This document shows, in pieces, positions 32,804-42,282 of a stretch of 64,000 bases of DNA. The position numbers and the translations under genes were made by a program. The stretch is from CAG-390 sp045636385 (GTDB lineage Bacteria; Bacillota; Clostridia; Oscillospirales; CAG-272). Position 1 is the stretch's first letter; each line of letters opens with the position of its first letter. A model generated the notes under the pieces. That model was not told where the DNA came from. It saw only the letters and a program-made list of their open reading frames with translations, and did not search any database. Location of the stretch: NCBI GenBank assembly GCA_045636385.1, contig JAZTXK010000002.1, positions 1-64,000 on the forward strand. Reading direction: 5' to 3'.

Positions 32804-33940
32804 TCACCAAGAACCCATCGAGTAATATCCCGAAATGATCTTTCCGTCTGCGGCACGGATCACAACTGTAGCTCCGTAGACATTGCTTCCGTCATCTCTC
32901 AAAAGATCAACAAACCAATAATTTCTTACGTGATCGTAAAGCACAGTACCGACAGCTTTCTGCTGTGAGAAGCTGTCGCGCACTATCTCGATCGCAGCCT
33001 CCTTGCTCGTCACAGCGGCGTTATCGTATACCGAAAGATCCGCATTGATCTGTTGTATGTGCTCACTCATATCCTCATACGAAATTTCACCAAGCTCACT
33101 GTCGAGCTTCAGCGGTTCAATATCTTCTACACTGACCACTGCACGGTCAATATCGGTCTTGGCTATCTCAATAAAGAAAGTCCAATCGTGTAACGCTTCG
33201 TCACCTTCTCCGGAGGATTCAAAGCGAGCCGCCTCGACGCATATATTGGAATCGGTCTTAGAAACTGACGAAATACCGTATTGCGCAGCCCCGTTGTTGG
33301 CAACAATTTTAACTATAACCAAAGTGGTATCGTCAAAATTCTTATTTTCATATCTCATTTTGATCTCTTCCGGAATATTCTCTGCACCGCCCCAAGCATC
33401 GCAAAGCTCGGAATAATCGTTGAACACCCAAGCACCGTTGTCTGCAAGACCGGGGATGTGATAATTTTCACCGCCGTACAGCTTGAAATTACGCGGATAT
33501 TCGGCATTTCTTGTATAAAGATAATACTCGCCGCCGTCAAGCACGGCAATCGAATTTCCGTCCCACTTGACTTCAAACAATTCAGAGCCTATCGGACGGA
33601 ATGCCGAACAAAAATTCATATACTCGGTAAATTCAAACTCCTCGCGGCTCGCATACGTATTCTTTACATTATAAAGTATCGCCCCTATACGCGCCCCAAC
33701 CATAGACTCGTCGATTTTTTCGCCTCGGAATCCGCCGTCGTAAATTACCCCCTCAACTCGGATAAAGTCACTCCAATCGACATCTATAAGTACTTCTTCT
33801 CCGCCTTCGGTCGGTAGAATTTCCGTATCAATAATCGGCAGCGACACTTCCGGAGCTACGGTTTCATCGCCTATTCCATCGCAAGATACAAGAGAAAAAC
33901 AAAATAAAAGAGCAAACAATGCAACAAACAATCGTTTCAT
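32804..33940 (-). CDS. Predicted lipoprotein of unknown function
   Basis: A 378-residue protein with a lipoprotein signal peptide: MKRLFVALFALLFCFSLVSC, lipobox Cys20. An acidic Thr/Glu-rich spacer and globular segments follow. The C-terminal ~60 residues (KEAAIEIVRDSF..., NYWFVDLLRDDGSNVYGATVVI, DGKIISGYYSMGSW) look like a PepSY/NTF2-like small domain. AAAGGAG precedes the ATG. It is probably a single gene between the CofE-like gene and the his operon. Confidence 0.65.
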   Translation of the reverse strand: MKRLFVALFALLFCFSLVSCDGIGDETVAPEVSLPIIDTEILPTEGGEEVLIDVDWSDFIRVEGVIYDGGFRGEKIDESMVGARIGAILYNVKNTYASREEFEFTEYMNFCSAFRPIGSELFEVKWDGNSIAVLDGGEYYLYTRNAEYPRNFKLYGGENYHIPGLADNGAWVFNDYSELCDAWGGAENIPEEIKMRYENKNFDDTTLVIVKIVANNGAAQYGISSVSKTDSNICVEAARFESSGEGDEALHDWTFFIEIAKTDIDRAVVSVEDIEPLKLDSELGEISYEDMSEHIQQINADLSVYDNAAVTSKEAAIEIVRDSFSQQKAVGTVLYDHVRNYWFVDLLRDDGSNVYGATVVIRAADGKIISGYYSMGSW

Positions 33941-34015
33941 ATTAATTCTCCTTTCGGGTATTCACTTATATAGACCGAAAATCATCAAAAAAGTTCCGCT
34001 TTTTTCCGATTTTTT

Positions 34016-34045
34016 CAAAAAGCCGGGGAATTTTCATCCTCGGCT
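34016..34045 (-). terminator. Terminator of the histidine operon
   Basis: AGCCGGGG pairs with CCTCGGCT (one wobble; 34021-34045) and a T5 run follows on the minus strand, 10 bp after the last gene. Confidence 0.88.
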
Positions 34046-34054
34046 TTTTCGTGA

Positions 34055-34843
34055 TTAAATTTTAAGTCTTGCAAGAGTGCCGAAGCCGTGTTTCCTTGCG
34101 AGTTCTTCTGCCTGATCAAAGCCGAGCAGGAGAGTTTCTTTGGCGTGTGAATCAGCACCGTAAGTCACCTCGCCGCCCGCGTCGTGAATGATATCAAGTA
34201 TAGCGGGATCGGGATACGGGGTCTTACGCCAACCGCGGCTGATCGCGCCCGCGTTGATCTCAAAGAGGCGGCATAGCTTCATATTTTCGTCTACCGCTTC
34301 CTTGACAGCCGCGAGATAAGCCTCCGAACGCACGTCAAAGAGCTTATTTTCGCCGTCGCCGTTGAACTTGGTGACAAGATCCATATGCGCTATGATATCG
34401 CAACCGGTAACGCGCGCGATATCCTTTGCAAATCCCATATAACGGATCGCAAAAGCTTCGGCGTCGCCGCCGCAAAGCTCATCAATGCTCGCCTTTATAA
34501 TCTCAGGAGACCGATCCGTCGCGTAAAATTTGCCGTCAACGTAGAGGTTATGAAATGCGCCGATAACGTAATCGTAATCGTGGTTATCATCGTATGCAAA
34601 AATATCCCTCTCAATACCGCGGAGTATCCTGATCTTATCGGAATATTTATCCTTCAAGCGCTCTACGCACTCATTGTAGCCCTCCAGATCGCGCACGGAG
34701 TAATCCTCCGCGCCCGGGCAGGGTGCGTGACCCGAAAAGCCTATCGTATCCATCCCGAGCCTTATCGCTTCAAGAACGATCTCCTCGGGCGTGCTCTTGC
34801 CGTCGCAGTAGGTGGTGTGCGTATGGTAATTGAAGAAGCCCAT
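34055..34843 (-). CDS. hisK: Histidinol-phosphatase, PHP family
   Basis: Dephosphorylates histidinol phosphate, the step before HisD. The 262-residue PHP enzyme has the metal ligands YHTHTTYCDG (His7, His9), FSGHAPCPG, GIERDIF, GAFHNL, IAHMD and the C-terminal YGADSHAKE. As the last gene of a complete his operon, overlapping hisIE as TAATG, the assignment is strongly supported by context. Confidence 0.9.
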   Translation of the reverse strand: MGFFNYHTHTTYCDGKSTPEEIVLEAIRLGMDTIGFSGHAPCPGAEDYSVRDLEGYNECVERLKDKYSDKIRILRGIERDIFAYDDNHDYDYVIGAFHNLYVDGKFYATDRSPEIIKASIDELCGGDAEAFAIRYMGFAKDIARVTGCDIIAHMDLVTKFNGDGENKLFDVRSEAYLAAVKEAVDENMKLCRLFEINAGAISRGWRKTPYPDPAILDIIHDAGGEVTYGADSHAKETLLLGFDQAEELARKHGFGTLARLKI

Positions 34844-35493
34844 TACTTCATCTTCTCCTGCTTGATCTTCTTGTCGACCACATGACGGCTTGCAAGCTCT
34901 GCTCGAACCTCGTCGAGAGAGATACCCATTTCAGTCATCATTACCATAATGTGATAGGTAAGGTCTGCGATCTCGAAGATAGCCTCTGCACGGTCGCCTC
35001 CCTTGCCCGCGATGATGACCTCGGTGCACTCCTCGCCGACCTTCTTGAGGATCTTGTCAATGCCTTTTTCAAAGAGATATGTGGTATAAGAGCCTTCCTT
35101 AGGATCGGTCTTTCTGCCTTCAATGAGCTTCATCAGATCGTCAAGGCAGAATGCCTGCTCGGCATCCTCATCCTCGTAGATATCCTCAAAGAAGCAGGAG
35201 CGCGCACCCGTGTGGCAGGTAGGACCGTCAGGTTTTGCGGTAATCAGAAGAGTATCAGCATCGCAATCGGTCTTGATCGAAACAACGTTCAGGAAATTGC
35301 CCGAGGTTTCGCCCTTGAGCCAAAGTTTCTGTCTTGAACGGCTGAAAAAGCAGACCTTTTTCTTTTCAAGCGTAATGCCGAGGCTTTCGGCATTCATATA
35401 GCCGAGCATCAGCACGGCACCGTCCGCCACATCGGTGATAATTGCGGAAATGAGCCCGTCCGAATTGTATTTAAGATTTTTGATATCAAACAT
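34843..35493 (-). CDS. hisIE: Bifunctional phosphoribosyl-AMP cyclohydrolase/phosphoribosyl-ATP pyrophosphatase
   Basis: Catalyses steps 2 and 3 of histidine synthesis. The HisI part (about 1-110) has MLGYMNAESL, SRSRQKLWLKGETSGN and the zinc motifs DCDADTLL and GPTCHTGARSCF. The HisE part (about 120-216) has KILKKVGEECTEVIIAGK and the EIADLTYH motif. The start overlaps the end of hisF by 8 bp. Confidence 0.95.
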   Translation of the reverse strand: MFDIKNLKYNSDGLISAIITDVADGAVLMLGYMNAESLGITLEKKKVCFFSRSRQKLWLKGETSGNFLNVVSIKTDCDADTLLITAKPDGPTCHTGARSCFFEDIYEDEDAEQAFCLDDLMKLIEGRKTDPKEGSYTTYLFEKGIDKILKKVGEECTEVIIAGKGGDRAEAIFEIADLTYHIMVMMTEMGISLDEVRAELASRHVVDKKIKQEKMK

Positions 35494-36253
35494 TTGTGTA
35501 CCTCACAGAGATTCCCGCATCGCGAAGACTTGCCTTCAGATCGGGTATTTTGATCTTGCCGAAATGGAAAATCGTTGCGGCAAGTCCGGCATCAACGCCG
35601 GGGAGAGTGTTAAACAGCGTTATAAAGTCCTCGATCGAGCCCGCACCGCCCGATGCAACGATCGGAACGTCGGCAACCTCGCTGACCGCGCGGAGCATTT
35701 CAATATCAAATCCACCGCCGACACCGTCGGTATCAATCGAATTGACAACTATCTCGCCCGCGCCGTTACGCACACCGCGCTCGATCCATTCTATAGCGTC
35801 GATACCTGTATCAACTCTGCCGCCGTTTTTGAAAAGACTGAATCTTCCGTCCACGCGCTTGATGTCTGCGCTGAGGACGACGCATTGGCTTCCGTAGCGT
35901 TCAGCCGCGCGGGGGATGAGATCGGGATCGCTGATCGCGCCCGAATTTACGCTGACCTTATCAGCACCGCATTTGAGAACGCGGTCAAAATCGTCAAGCG
36001 TGCGGATACCGCCGCCGACCGTAAGAGGTATAAATACTTTAGAAGCAACCCGTCGGAGTGCGTCTGTAAAGAGCTGGCGTCCGTCCGAGGATGCGGTAAT
36101 ATCATAGAAAACAAGCTCGTCCGCGCCGCAATCGCTGTAAAACTCGGCAAGCACCTCGGGCGAGGAAACGTCGCGCAGATCGGCGAAATTCACGCCCTTG
36201 ACAACTCTGCCGTCGCGCACGTCAAGGCAGGGGATTATTCTTTTCGTAATCAT
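35486..36253 (-). CDS. hisF: Imidazole glycerol phosphate synthase cyclase subunit
   Basis: A TIM barrel that turns PRFAR and ammonia from HisH into imidazole glycerol phosphate and AICAR. The start is set at 36253 (MITKRIIPCLDVRDGRVVKG), where GGAGG is 7 nt upstream, giving 255 residues. Catalytic Asp11 (CLDV) and Asp in VNSIDTDGVGGGFD are present, and phosphate loops VGGGIRT and ASGGAGS are intact. It overlaps hisA by 4 bp. Confidence 0.97.
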   Translation of the reverse strand: MITKRIIPCLDVRDGRVVKGVNFADLRDVSSPEVLAEFYSDCGADELVFYDITASSDGRQLFTDALRRVASKVFIPLTVGGGIRTLDDFDRVLKCGADKVSVNSGAISDPDLIPRAAERYGSQCVVLSADIKRVDGRFSLFKNGGRVDTGIDAIEWIERGVRNGAGEIVVNSIDTDGVGGGFDIEMLRAVSEVADVPIVASGGAGSIEDFITLFNTLPGVDAGLAATIFHFGKIKIPDLKASLRDAGISVRYTNV

Positions 36254-36978
36254 TTTGCCGCCTCCGTCATTTCTACTGCGTGTCTGACGTCGATATCGCC
36301 CGTGTAGCACGCCTTTCCGACAATCGCGCCCCAAAGGCCGTCGATCGCGCAAAGTGCCTCTATATCCGAATATGACGACACACCGCCCGACGCCACGATA
36401 TTGCATCCCGCATAGGTCTTGCAAAGGTATTCGTAAAGAGCCACGTTGGTGCCCTTCATTGCGCCGTCACGCGAGATGTCGGTAACGATAAAGTCGCACA
36501 CGCCCTTTTCAATCATCGAAGCGAAGAAATCGTCGCGCTTCATAGGCGCTTCCTCGAGCCATCCCTTAATGGCAACCGCCTCGCCGCGGAGATCTACTCC
36601 GACTACTACCCTGCCCTCGCATTCGCGCAGACAGTCTTCAAGCATCTTGGGATCGGTAACGGCGGCTGTTCCGAGGATAACGCGCTCAACACCCGCGTCG
36701 AGATATTTTTTAGCCGTTTCAACAGAGCGAATACCTCCGCCGATTTCAACCTTAAGTCCGCTCTCTTTGGCAAGCGCGGAAACAGTTTCTATATTCGGCG
36801 TGTTGCCGTCGCGCGCGCCCTCAAGGTCAACGGCGTGAAGCCATTCCGCACCCGCCGCCTTAAAGCGCTTTGCGACCGCGAGAGGATCGTTATCATAAAC
36901 GGTAAGCTTGTTATAATCGCCGTGAAGGAGTCTGACCGCCTTGCCGCCGATCAGATCTATTGCAGGAACTATTTTCAT
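36250..36978 (-). CDS. hisA: Phosphoribosyl-ProFAR isomerase
   Basis: A 242-residue TIM barrel that isomerises ProFAR to PRFAR. Catalytic Asp8 lies in VPAIDLIGGKAVRL and the second Asp in VTDISRDGAMKGTN. Phosphate-binding GGGIRS and ASGGVSS are present. ATGA overlaps join it to hisH upstream and hisF downstream. Confidence 0.97.
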   Translation of the reverse strand: MKIVPAIDLIGGKAVRLLHGDYNKLTVYDNDPLAVAKRFKAAGAEWLHAVDLEGARDGNTPNIETVSALAKESGLKVEIGGGIRSVETAKKYLDAGVERVILGTAAVTDPKMLEDCLRECEGRVVVGVDLRGEAVAIKGWLEEAPMKRDDFFASMIEKGVCDFIVTDISRDGAMKGTNVALYEYLCKTYAGCNIVASGGVSSYSDIEALCAIDGLWGAIVGKACYTGDIDVRHAVEMTEAAK

Positions 36979-37616
36979 CTTGCACCTCCGAAATCGCCTT
37001 CACAGAAGTTTTTGAGTATTTTAAGTCCCGCCTTCGAGCTCTTTTCGGGGTGGAACTGGCATCCCATTACGTTGCCTCTGACAACCGCCGCCGTGATCGG
37101 CACTCCGCAGTCGCAAACGGCAACCGTGTCCGCCTCGCACTCGGAGGCATAATAGGAATGAACGAAATAAACGAATTCGCCCTCGTCGATATCGCGGAAA
37201 ACTGGCGAGGATTCTTTAAGCTCCGCGTTCGGAAAATGAAGCGCGTTCCAACCCATCTGCGGAATCTTCAGTTCGGGAGCAATAACGCCGTCCATCGAAA
37301 TGACCTTGCCGGGGATAAGTCCGAGTCCCTTGTGGCATCCGAATTCATGGCTCTCGTCAAAGAGCATCTGCATTCCGAGGCAGATTCCCATCAGCGGTAC
37401 ACCCGCATTCGCGCGCTCGATGATAAGCTGATCGAGTCCGTTTTCGCGCAGTTTCGCCGCCGCGTCGCCGAAAGCACCGACACCGGGCAGAATTATTTTA
37501 TCCGCCTTTGCTATCACCTCGGGATCGCCGCTTACAACGGCTTCCGCACCGACAGCGGCAAGTGAGGAACAAAGCGAGTAGAGATTTCCTACTCCGTAGT
37601 CAACAACGCACAGCAT
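36975..37616 (-). CDS. hisH: Imidazole glycerol phosphate synthase glutaminase subunit
   Basis: A class I glutamine amidotransferase that feeds ammonia to HisF. The 213-residue product starts VVDYGVGNLYSLCSSL and has the nucleophile Cys in GICLGMQMLF and the His-x-Glu pair in CQFHPEKSS. Overlaps hisB and hisA. Confidence 0.97.
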   Translation of the reverse strand: MLCVVDYGVGNLYSLCSSLAAVGAEAVVSGDPEVIAKADKIILPGVGAFGDAAAKLRENGLDQLIIERANAGVPLMGICLGMQMLFDESHEFGCHKGLGLIPGKVISMDGVIAPELKIPQMGWNALHFPNAELKESSPVFRDIDEGEFVYFVHSYYASECEADTVAVCDCGVPITAAVVRGNVMGCQFHPEKSSKAGLKILKNFCEGDFGGAR

Positions 37617-38203
37617 CAGAGAACTCCTTTGCTCGACGGAATTTCATCGGGGAAACGGCTGTCCTTTGCCGCCGCTGCGCGCATAGCTCTCGCACTCGCC
37701 TTGAAAGCGGCTTCAAGAATGTGATGCGCGTTCTTGCCCGCAAGCTTGCGCAGGTGCAGGCAGATATTAGATTCACGTACGAACGCAACAAAGAATTCCT
37801 CGCCGAGCTCGGTATCGAAAGTACCTACGCGCGGACGCTTGATCTCGACCTGATAATCGAGGTAGGCTCTACCCGAAAGGTCAACGGCACAAAGCATCAG
37901 CGCCTCGTCCATCGGAAGAATAATATCACCGTAACGGCAGATGCCGCGGCGGTCTCCGAGCGCTTCGGCAAACGCCTTACCGAGACAGATTCCGACATCC
38001 TCGACGGTGTGGTGAGCGTCGACGTCGATATCTCCGTCGCAGACCACGTCAAGATCGAATCCTCCGTGGCGGGCAAAGAGTGTCAGCATATGGTCAAAAA
38101 ATCCAACACCCGTGTTTATATTGCTTTTTCCGCTTCCATCTATATTAAGAGTCAACTTAATTTTGGTTTCAGCGGTATTTCTTTCTATATTTGAAATTCT
38201 CAT
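37616..38203 (-). CDS. hisB: Imidazoleglycerol-phosphate dehydratase
   Basis: A 195-residue monofunctional HisB that dehydrates imidazole glycerol phosphate. It has both manganese-binding motifs, FFDHML...ARHGG plus DAHHTVEDVGI, and the C-terminal EAAFKASARAM. There is no fused phosphatase domain, which agrees with the separate PHP phosphatase at the operon end. Confidence 0.97.
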   Translation of the reverse strand: MRISNIERNTAETKIKLTLNIDGSGKSNINTGVGFFDHMLTLFARHGGFDLDVVCDGDIDVDAHHTVEDVGICLGKAFAEALGDRRGICRYGDIILPMDEALMLCAVDLSGRAYLDYQVEIKRPRVGTFDTELGEEFFVAFVRESNICLHLRKLAGKNAHHILEAAFKASARAMRAAAAKDSRFPDEIPSSKGVL

Positions 38204-38206
38204 TTT

Positions 38207-39268
38207 TCACTCCTTAATAATCTCCGCTACGGCATTCACAAGCTCCGCCATATCTTCGGCAGTACCGATGCTGATGCGCAGATAGTCGCTTATTCTCGCC
38301 TTCGAGAAATGACGGACGAGGATTCCGCGCTCGCGCAGTTTGGCATACGCCTCACCACCCGAAATATTCGGCAGCTTTGCGAAAAGGAAATTCGCCTTAC
38401 TCGGCAAAACCGTTGCGCCGAGAGCAATCAGCTTTTCGGCGGTTTCTTCTCTCACGCGAACGACCTCGCCGACCTTTTCCTCATAATAAGCCTTCGACGC
38501 ATCGGTCAGCGCCGCCGCGCCCATACGGAGGGCAAGCGAATCAAGGTTGTAGGGATTGGTGGAATATTTCATAAGCTCGAGGTCCGCAATCAGTTCTGCG
38601 TTTCCGATAGCAAATCCGAGTCTCGCGCCCGCCATTCCGCGGGATTTCGAATAGGTCATACAAACGAGAAGATTGTCATACTTCTTCGTAAGCGGAATCG
38701 CACTCTCGCCGCCGAAGTCAACGTATGCCTCGTCTATAACGACCACGCGATCGGGATTCGCAGCAACGATTCGTTCGATATCCGAGATCGGAAGAGCCTT
38801 TCCCGTCGGAGCATTCGGATTTGCAATAACTATACCCTTGTCAAGTCCGATATAATCCTCGGGAACTATCGAGAAATCTTTATCGAGGGGAACTATCTTC
38901 GCGTCAATGCCGTAAAGATCGGCAAAAACCGAATAAAAGCCGTATGTCAGATCGGCAAATGCAACGCCGTCCTCGAAAAAGCAGGCAAACGCAAAGTTCA
39001 GCGACTCGTCCGAGCCGTTCGAAACGAATACGTTTTCGGCATCGACGCCGTAATACTTTGCAAGTGCTTCTTTAAGATTCTTTGCCGTCGGATCGGAATA
39101 AAGACGGAGATCCGAGATTACGTCCGCATTTATCGCATCTATAACGTCGGGCGCGGGCGGATAGGGAAATTCATTGGTATTGAGCTTTATATATCTCTTG
39201 TCCCTCGGCTGTTCGCCGGGGGTGTAAGCGTCAAGCGTTCTGTATTTTTTTGCAAGGAAACGGCTCAT
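38207..39268 (-). CDS. hisC: Histidinol-phosphate aminotransferase
   Basis: A PLP-dependent fold type I aminotransferase of 353 residues. NPNAPTGKALP and VVIDEAYVDFGGE are present, and the PLP lysine lies in YSKSRGMAGARLGFAI. Its ATG overlaps the hisD stop as ATGA. Similar enzymes can act on aromatic or other substrates, but the operon settles the role. Confidence 0.95.
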   Translation of the reverse strand: MSRFLAKKYRTLDAYTPGEQPRDKRYIKLNTNEFPYPPAPDVIDAINADVISDLRLYSDPTAKNLKEALAKYYGVDAENVFVSNGSDESLNFAFACFFEDGVAFADLTYGFYSVFADLYGIDAKIVPLDKDFSIVPEDYIGLDKGIVIANPNAPTGKALPISDIERIVAANPDRVVVIDEAYVDFGGESAIPLTKKYDNLLVCMTYSKSRGMAGARLGFAIGNAELIADLELMKYSTNPYNLDSLALRMGAAALTDASKAYYEEKVGEVVRVREETAEKLIALGATVLPSKANFLFAKLPNISGGEAYAKLRERGILVRHFSKARISDYLRISIGTAEDMAELVNAVAEIIKE

Positions 39269-40545
39269 TCGTATTCTCTCCCCATACGGCGCATAACGCT
39301 TCTCGCGTGCGCGTCAAATCCTTCGCTTCTCGCGAATTTATCAACGTCCTCGGCAATATTTGCAAGAGCTTCGGCGGAAAAATAGGTAAACTGCATCTTC
39401 TTAACGAAGTCGTCAACCGAAAGCGGGCTGTAAAAACGCGCGGTTCCCGACGTGGGAAGTGTGTGGTTCGGTCCCGCCATATAGTCGCCGACCGCCTCGG
39501 GGCAATTTCTGCCGAGGAATACCGAGCCCGCGTTTCTCACCTTATCGAGAAGTCCGAAGGGATCGTCAACGCAAAGTTCAAGGTGTTCGGGCGCGATACG
39601 GTTCGACATGGCAACCGCCTCGGCGATGCTGTCGACGATGATGATAAGTCCGTGATCCTCAACCGAAGCGCGGGCAATTTCCTGTCTCGGAAGAACAGCA
39701 AGCTGTCTTTCGATTTCAAGAGTTACCTTTTCGGCAAGTTCTTCGCTTTCGGTAACAAGCACCGCAGACGCGCGCTTGTCGTGCTCTGCCTGAGAAAGCA
39801 GGTCTGCCGCAACGTAAACGGGATTCGAATTTCCATCCGCGATAACGAGGATCTCGCTCGGTCCCGCGATCATATCAACGCCGACCTTGCCGCTGACCTG
39901 ACGCTTCGCCTCGGCAACGTATGCGTTACCGGGTCCAACGATCTTGTCAACCGCGGGAATGCTTTCGGTACCGTAAGTCAGCGCGGCAACCGCCTGTGCA
40001 CCGCCGCACTTGAATATGCGACCGACACCCGCAACTCGAGCCGCCGCGAGTATCTGCGCGGGGATGCTGCCGCCGCTGGGAGGCGTGACCATAATAATCT
40101 CGTCAACTCCCGCAATCTTCGCGGGGATACAGTTCATAAGAACCGACGAGGGGTAAGCTGCAGTTCCGCCGGGAACGTAAAGTCCGACTCTTTCAAGCGG
40201 AATGACCTTCTGTCCTGCAAAAACGCCCTCGCGGCTGTTGCAGATAAAGCCCTGACGCACCTGACGGCTGTGGAAATCGCGGATATTCGCCGCCGCGCGC
40301 TCGAGCATACCGATGTAAGCATCCCCAACCTTATCGCACGCCGCGTCTATTTCTTCTTTAGATACCTCGAGCGAATCAAGCTCCGCTCTGTCAAATTTGA
40401 GTGCATATTCTTTGAGCGCAACGTCGCCGCGCTCCTTAACGTCCGCGATGATCTCGCTGACGGTGGCGGATACGTCGGAAGCACCGCCTATTCTGTCAAA
40501 TATCTCGCTGTCGCTGATATCTTTTCTGTATACTGTTCTGATCAT
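39265..40545 (-). CDS. hisD: Histidinol dehydrogenase
   Basis: A zinc enzyme that oxidises histidinol to histidine in two NAD-dependent steps. The 426-residue product has IVGPGNAYVAEAKRQV, DMIAGPSEILVIAD and GPNHTLPTSGTARF. The zinc-ligand histidines (AEHDKRASA, APEHLELC) are present. AAGGAA lies inside the hisG end, 3 bp before. Confidence 0.97.
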   Translation of the reverse strand: MIRTVYRKDISDSEIFDRIGGASDVSATVSEIIADVKERGDVALKEYALKFDRAELDSLEVSKEEIDAACDKVGDAYIGMLERAAANIRDFHSRQVRQGFICNSREGVFAGQKVIPLERVGLYVPGGTAAYPSSVLMNCIPAKIAGVDEIIMVTPPSGGSIPAQILAAARVAGVGRIFKCGGAQAVAALTYGTESIPAVDKIVGPGNAYVAEAKRQVSGKVGVDMIAGPSEILVIADGNSNPVYVAADLLSQAEHDKRASAVLVTESEELAEKVTLEIERQLAVLPRQEIARASVEDHGLIIIVDSIAEAVAMSNRIAPEHLELCVDDPFGLLDKVRNAGSVFLGRNCPEAVGDYMAGPNHTLPTSGTARFYSPLSVDDFVKKMQFTYFSAEALANIAEDVDKFARSEGFDAHARSVMRRMGREYE

Positions 40546-40547
40546 TT

Positions 40548-41180
40548 TTATTCCTTATTTTCAAACGCACGGCAGACGCGCATTATCTGCTCGCCCTTGA
40601 ATTTCATGCTCGCCTTGTTGGCGATGAGCCGTGCACTGATATCGCAAATTTTATTGAATTCCACAAGACCGTTAGCCTTGAGTGTGCTTCCCGTCTCGAC
40701 TATATCGACGATAACGTCGGAAAGTCCGAGAAGCGGTGCAAGCTCGATCGAGCCATTAAGCTTGATTATATCTATCCTTCTGCCGAGCGAAGCGTAATAC
40801 TGCCCCGCAATATTCGTAAATTTCGTTGCCACGCGTAAAGTTTTTGATCTGTCGTCGATAAAATCCGACTTCGCCGCGACAGCCATTCTGCATTTACCGA
40901 GCTCAAGATCGAAAAGCTCGTAGACGTCGGGGGAATATTCAAGAAGGATATCCTTGCCCGCTACACCGATATCCGCCGCGCCGCGCTCAACGTAGATCGC
41001 AACGTCGGAGGGCTTTACCCAGAAGAAGCGGAGAGTGCCTTCGGCATTTTCAAAAACGAGCTTACGGCTTTCCTTGCGGATGCCCTCGGCTTCCATTCCC
41101 TCGCGCTCAAAATAGGAATAGACCTTTTCGCCGAGTCTGCCCTTCGGAAGGGCAACGTTCAAATATTTTCTGTTTTCCAT
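40548..41180 (-). CDS. hisG: ATP phosphoribosyltransferase, short form
   Basis: First committed step, ATP plus PRPP. The start is set at 41180 (MENRKYLNVALPKGRLGEKV), with GGAGG 6 nt upstream, giving 210 residues. This is the short form without the C-terminal regulatory domain and needs HisZ, which is encoded directly upstream. The PRPP-binding stretch DIVETGSTLKANGL is present. Confidence 0.96.
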   Translation of the reverse strand: MENRKYLNVALPKGRLGEKVYSYFEREGMEAEGIRKESRKLVFENAEGTLRFFWVKPSDVAIYVERGAADIGVAGKDILLEYSPDVYELFDLELGKCRMAVAAKSDFIDDRSKTLRVATKFTNIAGQYYASLGRRIDIIKLNGSIELAPLLGLSDVIVDIVETGSTLKANGLVEFNKICDISARLIANKASMKFKGEQIMRVCRAFENKE

Positions 41181-41181
41181 T

Positions 41182-42282
41182 TCAGACCTCCGCATTGCCA
41201 AGCACGATGACCTCGGCACATCTTTCCGCGCCCGCGCTGCCCTTTTGAACGAGAACCGTCTTTCCCGACTCGCGGATCTTCTTGACCGCCGCCGCAGTCG
41301 CTTCGGGAGAAGCATCTCCGCAAACGAGCATCACGTCAGCCGCATAGTTCTTTTCGCCGTCGTCGAGGCGTTCGAGCAGATCGGTGTAAAGCGCAAATCC
41401 GAGACCGCTACCCGCGCGACCCATCTTTTTCATCAGCTTGCCGTATTCTCCGCCCTTCAGCACTGCCTCGGCAACGCCGTCGATATAGCCGTCAAAAACG
41501 GTGCCGTCGTAGTAATTCATTCCGTGAACGACCGAGAAATCGAGAGAAACGCATTCGGCTTCCGAGTCGGTCAGCGTATTTGCGATAAGCTCAAGCATTG
41601 AAAGAGCCGCCGCCGACTTTTCGTTCGAATCAAAGCCGAGAGAACGGAGCTCCTTGACCGCTTTCTTCAGCGGACAAGAAAATCTCGAAAAACCAATAAG
41701 CTTTTTCGCGTTTTCGGGAGAAATGCCGTTCTTTTCGCAAAGAAGCGAGATCATCGGCGCGTTTTTATCCTTCAGCGCATCCGCAAAATCCGCGCGCGCA
41801 TCGGTAGGAATTCCGAAAATATCGAAAAGTCCCGAAACAAGTCCCGTGTGGGAGATATCGAGTTTATACTCGCGTCCTGTCATTTCGAGCGTTTTACAAG
41901 CAAGAGAAACGACCTCGGCGCGGTCATACCCGCAAAGATCACCGATGCATTCAAGGCCGATCTGAAGTATCTCCTTGAATTCATCGCCGCCCGCAGGCAC
42001 GCGGTAAACGCTTTCGCTGTAAAAGAACTTATCGCATCTACCCGTCTCCTCCGCAGCGTCACGGATGATGGACATCGTAATATCGGGCTTGAGCGCGAGA
42101 AGTCTTCCGCCCGCGCCCGTGAAAGTTATCATCTGGCCGCTGGTCAGAAAGTCGCGGTACTGCGAGAAAAGATCGTATTCCTCAAAACCGACGGTGCGGT
42201 AACACGAATAACCCGCCGAGGAATAAAGCGAGCGCAGGAGGCTTGGCAATTCATCAATAATTCTGCCCTTGATCTTATTCAT
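41182..42282 (-). CDS. hisZ: ATP phosphoribosyltransferase regulatory subunit
   Basis: A catalytically inactive histidyl-tRNA synthetase paralogue that forms an octamer with short HisG and gives feedback control. The start at 42282 (MNKIKGRIIDELPSLLRSLY) follows a GAGG site inside yerC; an in-frame start 24 bp upstream is less likely. The aaRS-like DIMTMSIIRDA-type motif (KPDITMSIIRDAA) and YYDGTVFDGY are present, without the full synthetase signatures. Confidence 0.9.
   Translation of the reverse strand: MNKIKGRIIDELPSLLRSLYSSAGYSCYRTVGFEEYDLFSQYRDFLTSGQMITFTGAGGRLLALKPDITMSIIRDAAEETGRCDKFFYSESVYRVPAGGDEFKEILQIGLECIGDLCGYDRAEVVSLACKTLEMTGREYKLDISHTGLVSGLFDIFGIPTDARADFADALKDKNAPMISLLCEKNGISPENAKKLIGFSRFSCPLKKAVKELRSLGFDSNEKSAAALSMLELIANTLTDSEAECVSLDFSVVHGMNYYDGTVFDGYIDGVAEAVLKGGEYGKLMKKMGRAGSGLGFALYTDLLERLDDGEKNYAADVMLVCGDASPEATAAAVKKIRESGKTVLVQKGSAGAERCAEVIVLGNAEV

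Noticed and set aside
32804..33940. The lipoprotein as a his-operon member
   Set aside because: A terminator lies between the his operon and this gene, and the lipoprotein gene is downstream of that terminator with its own ribosome-binding site.
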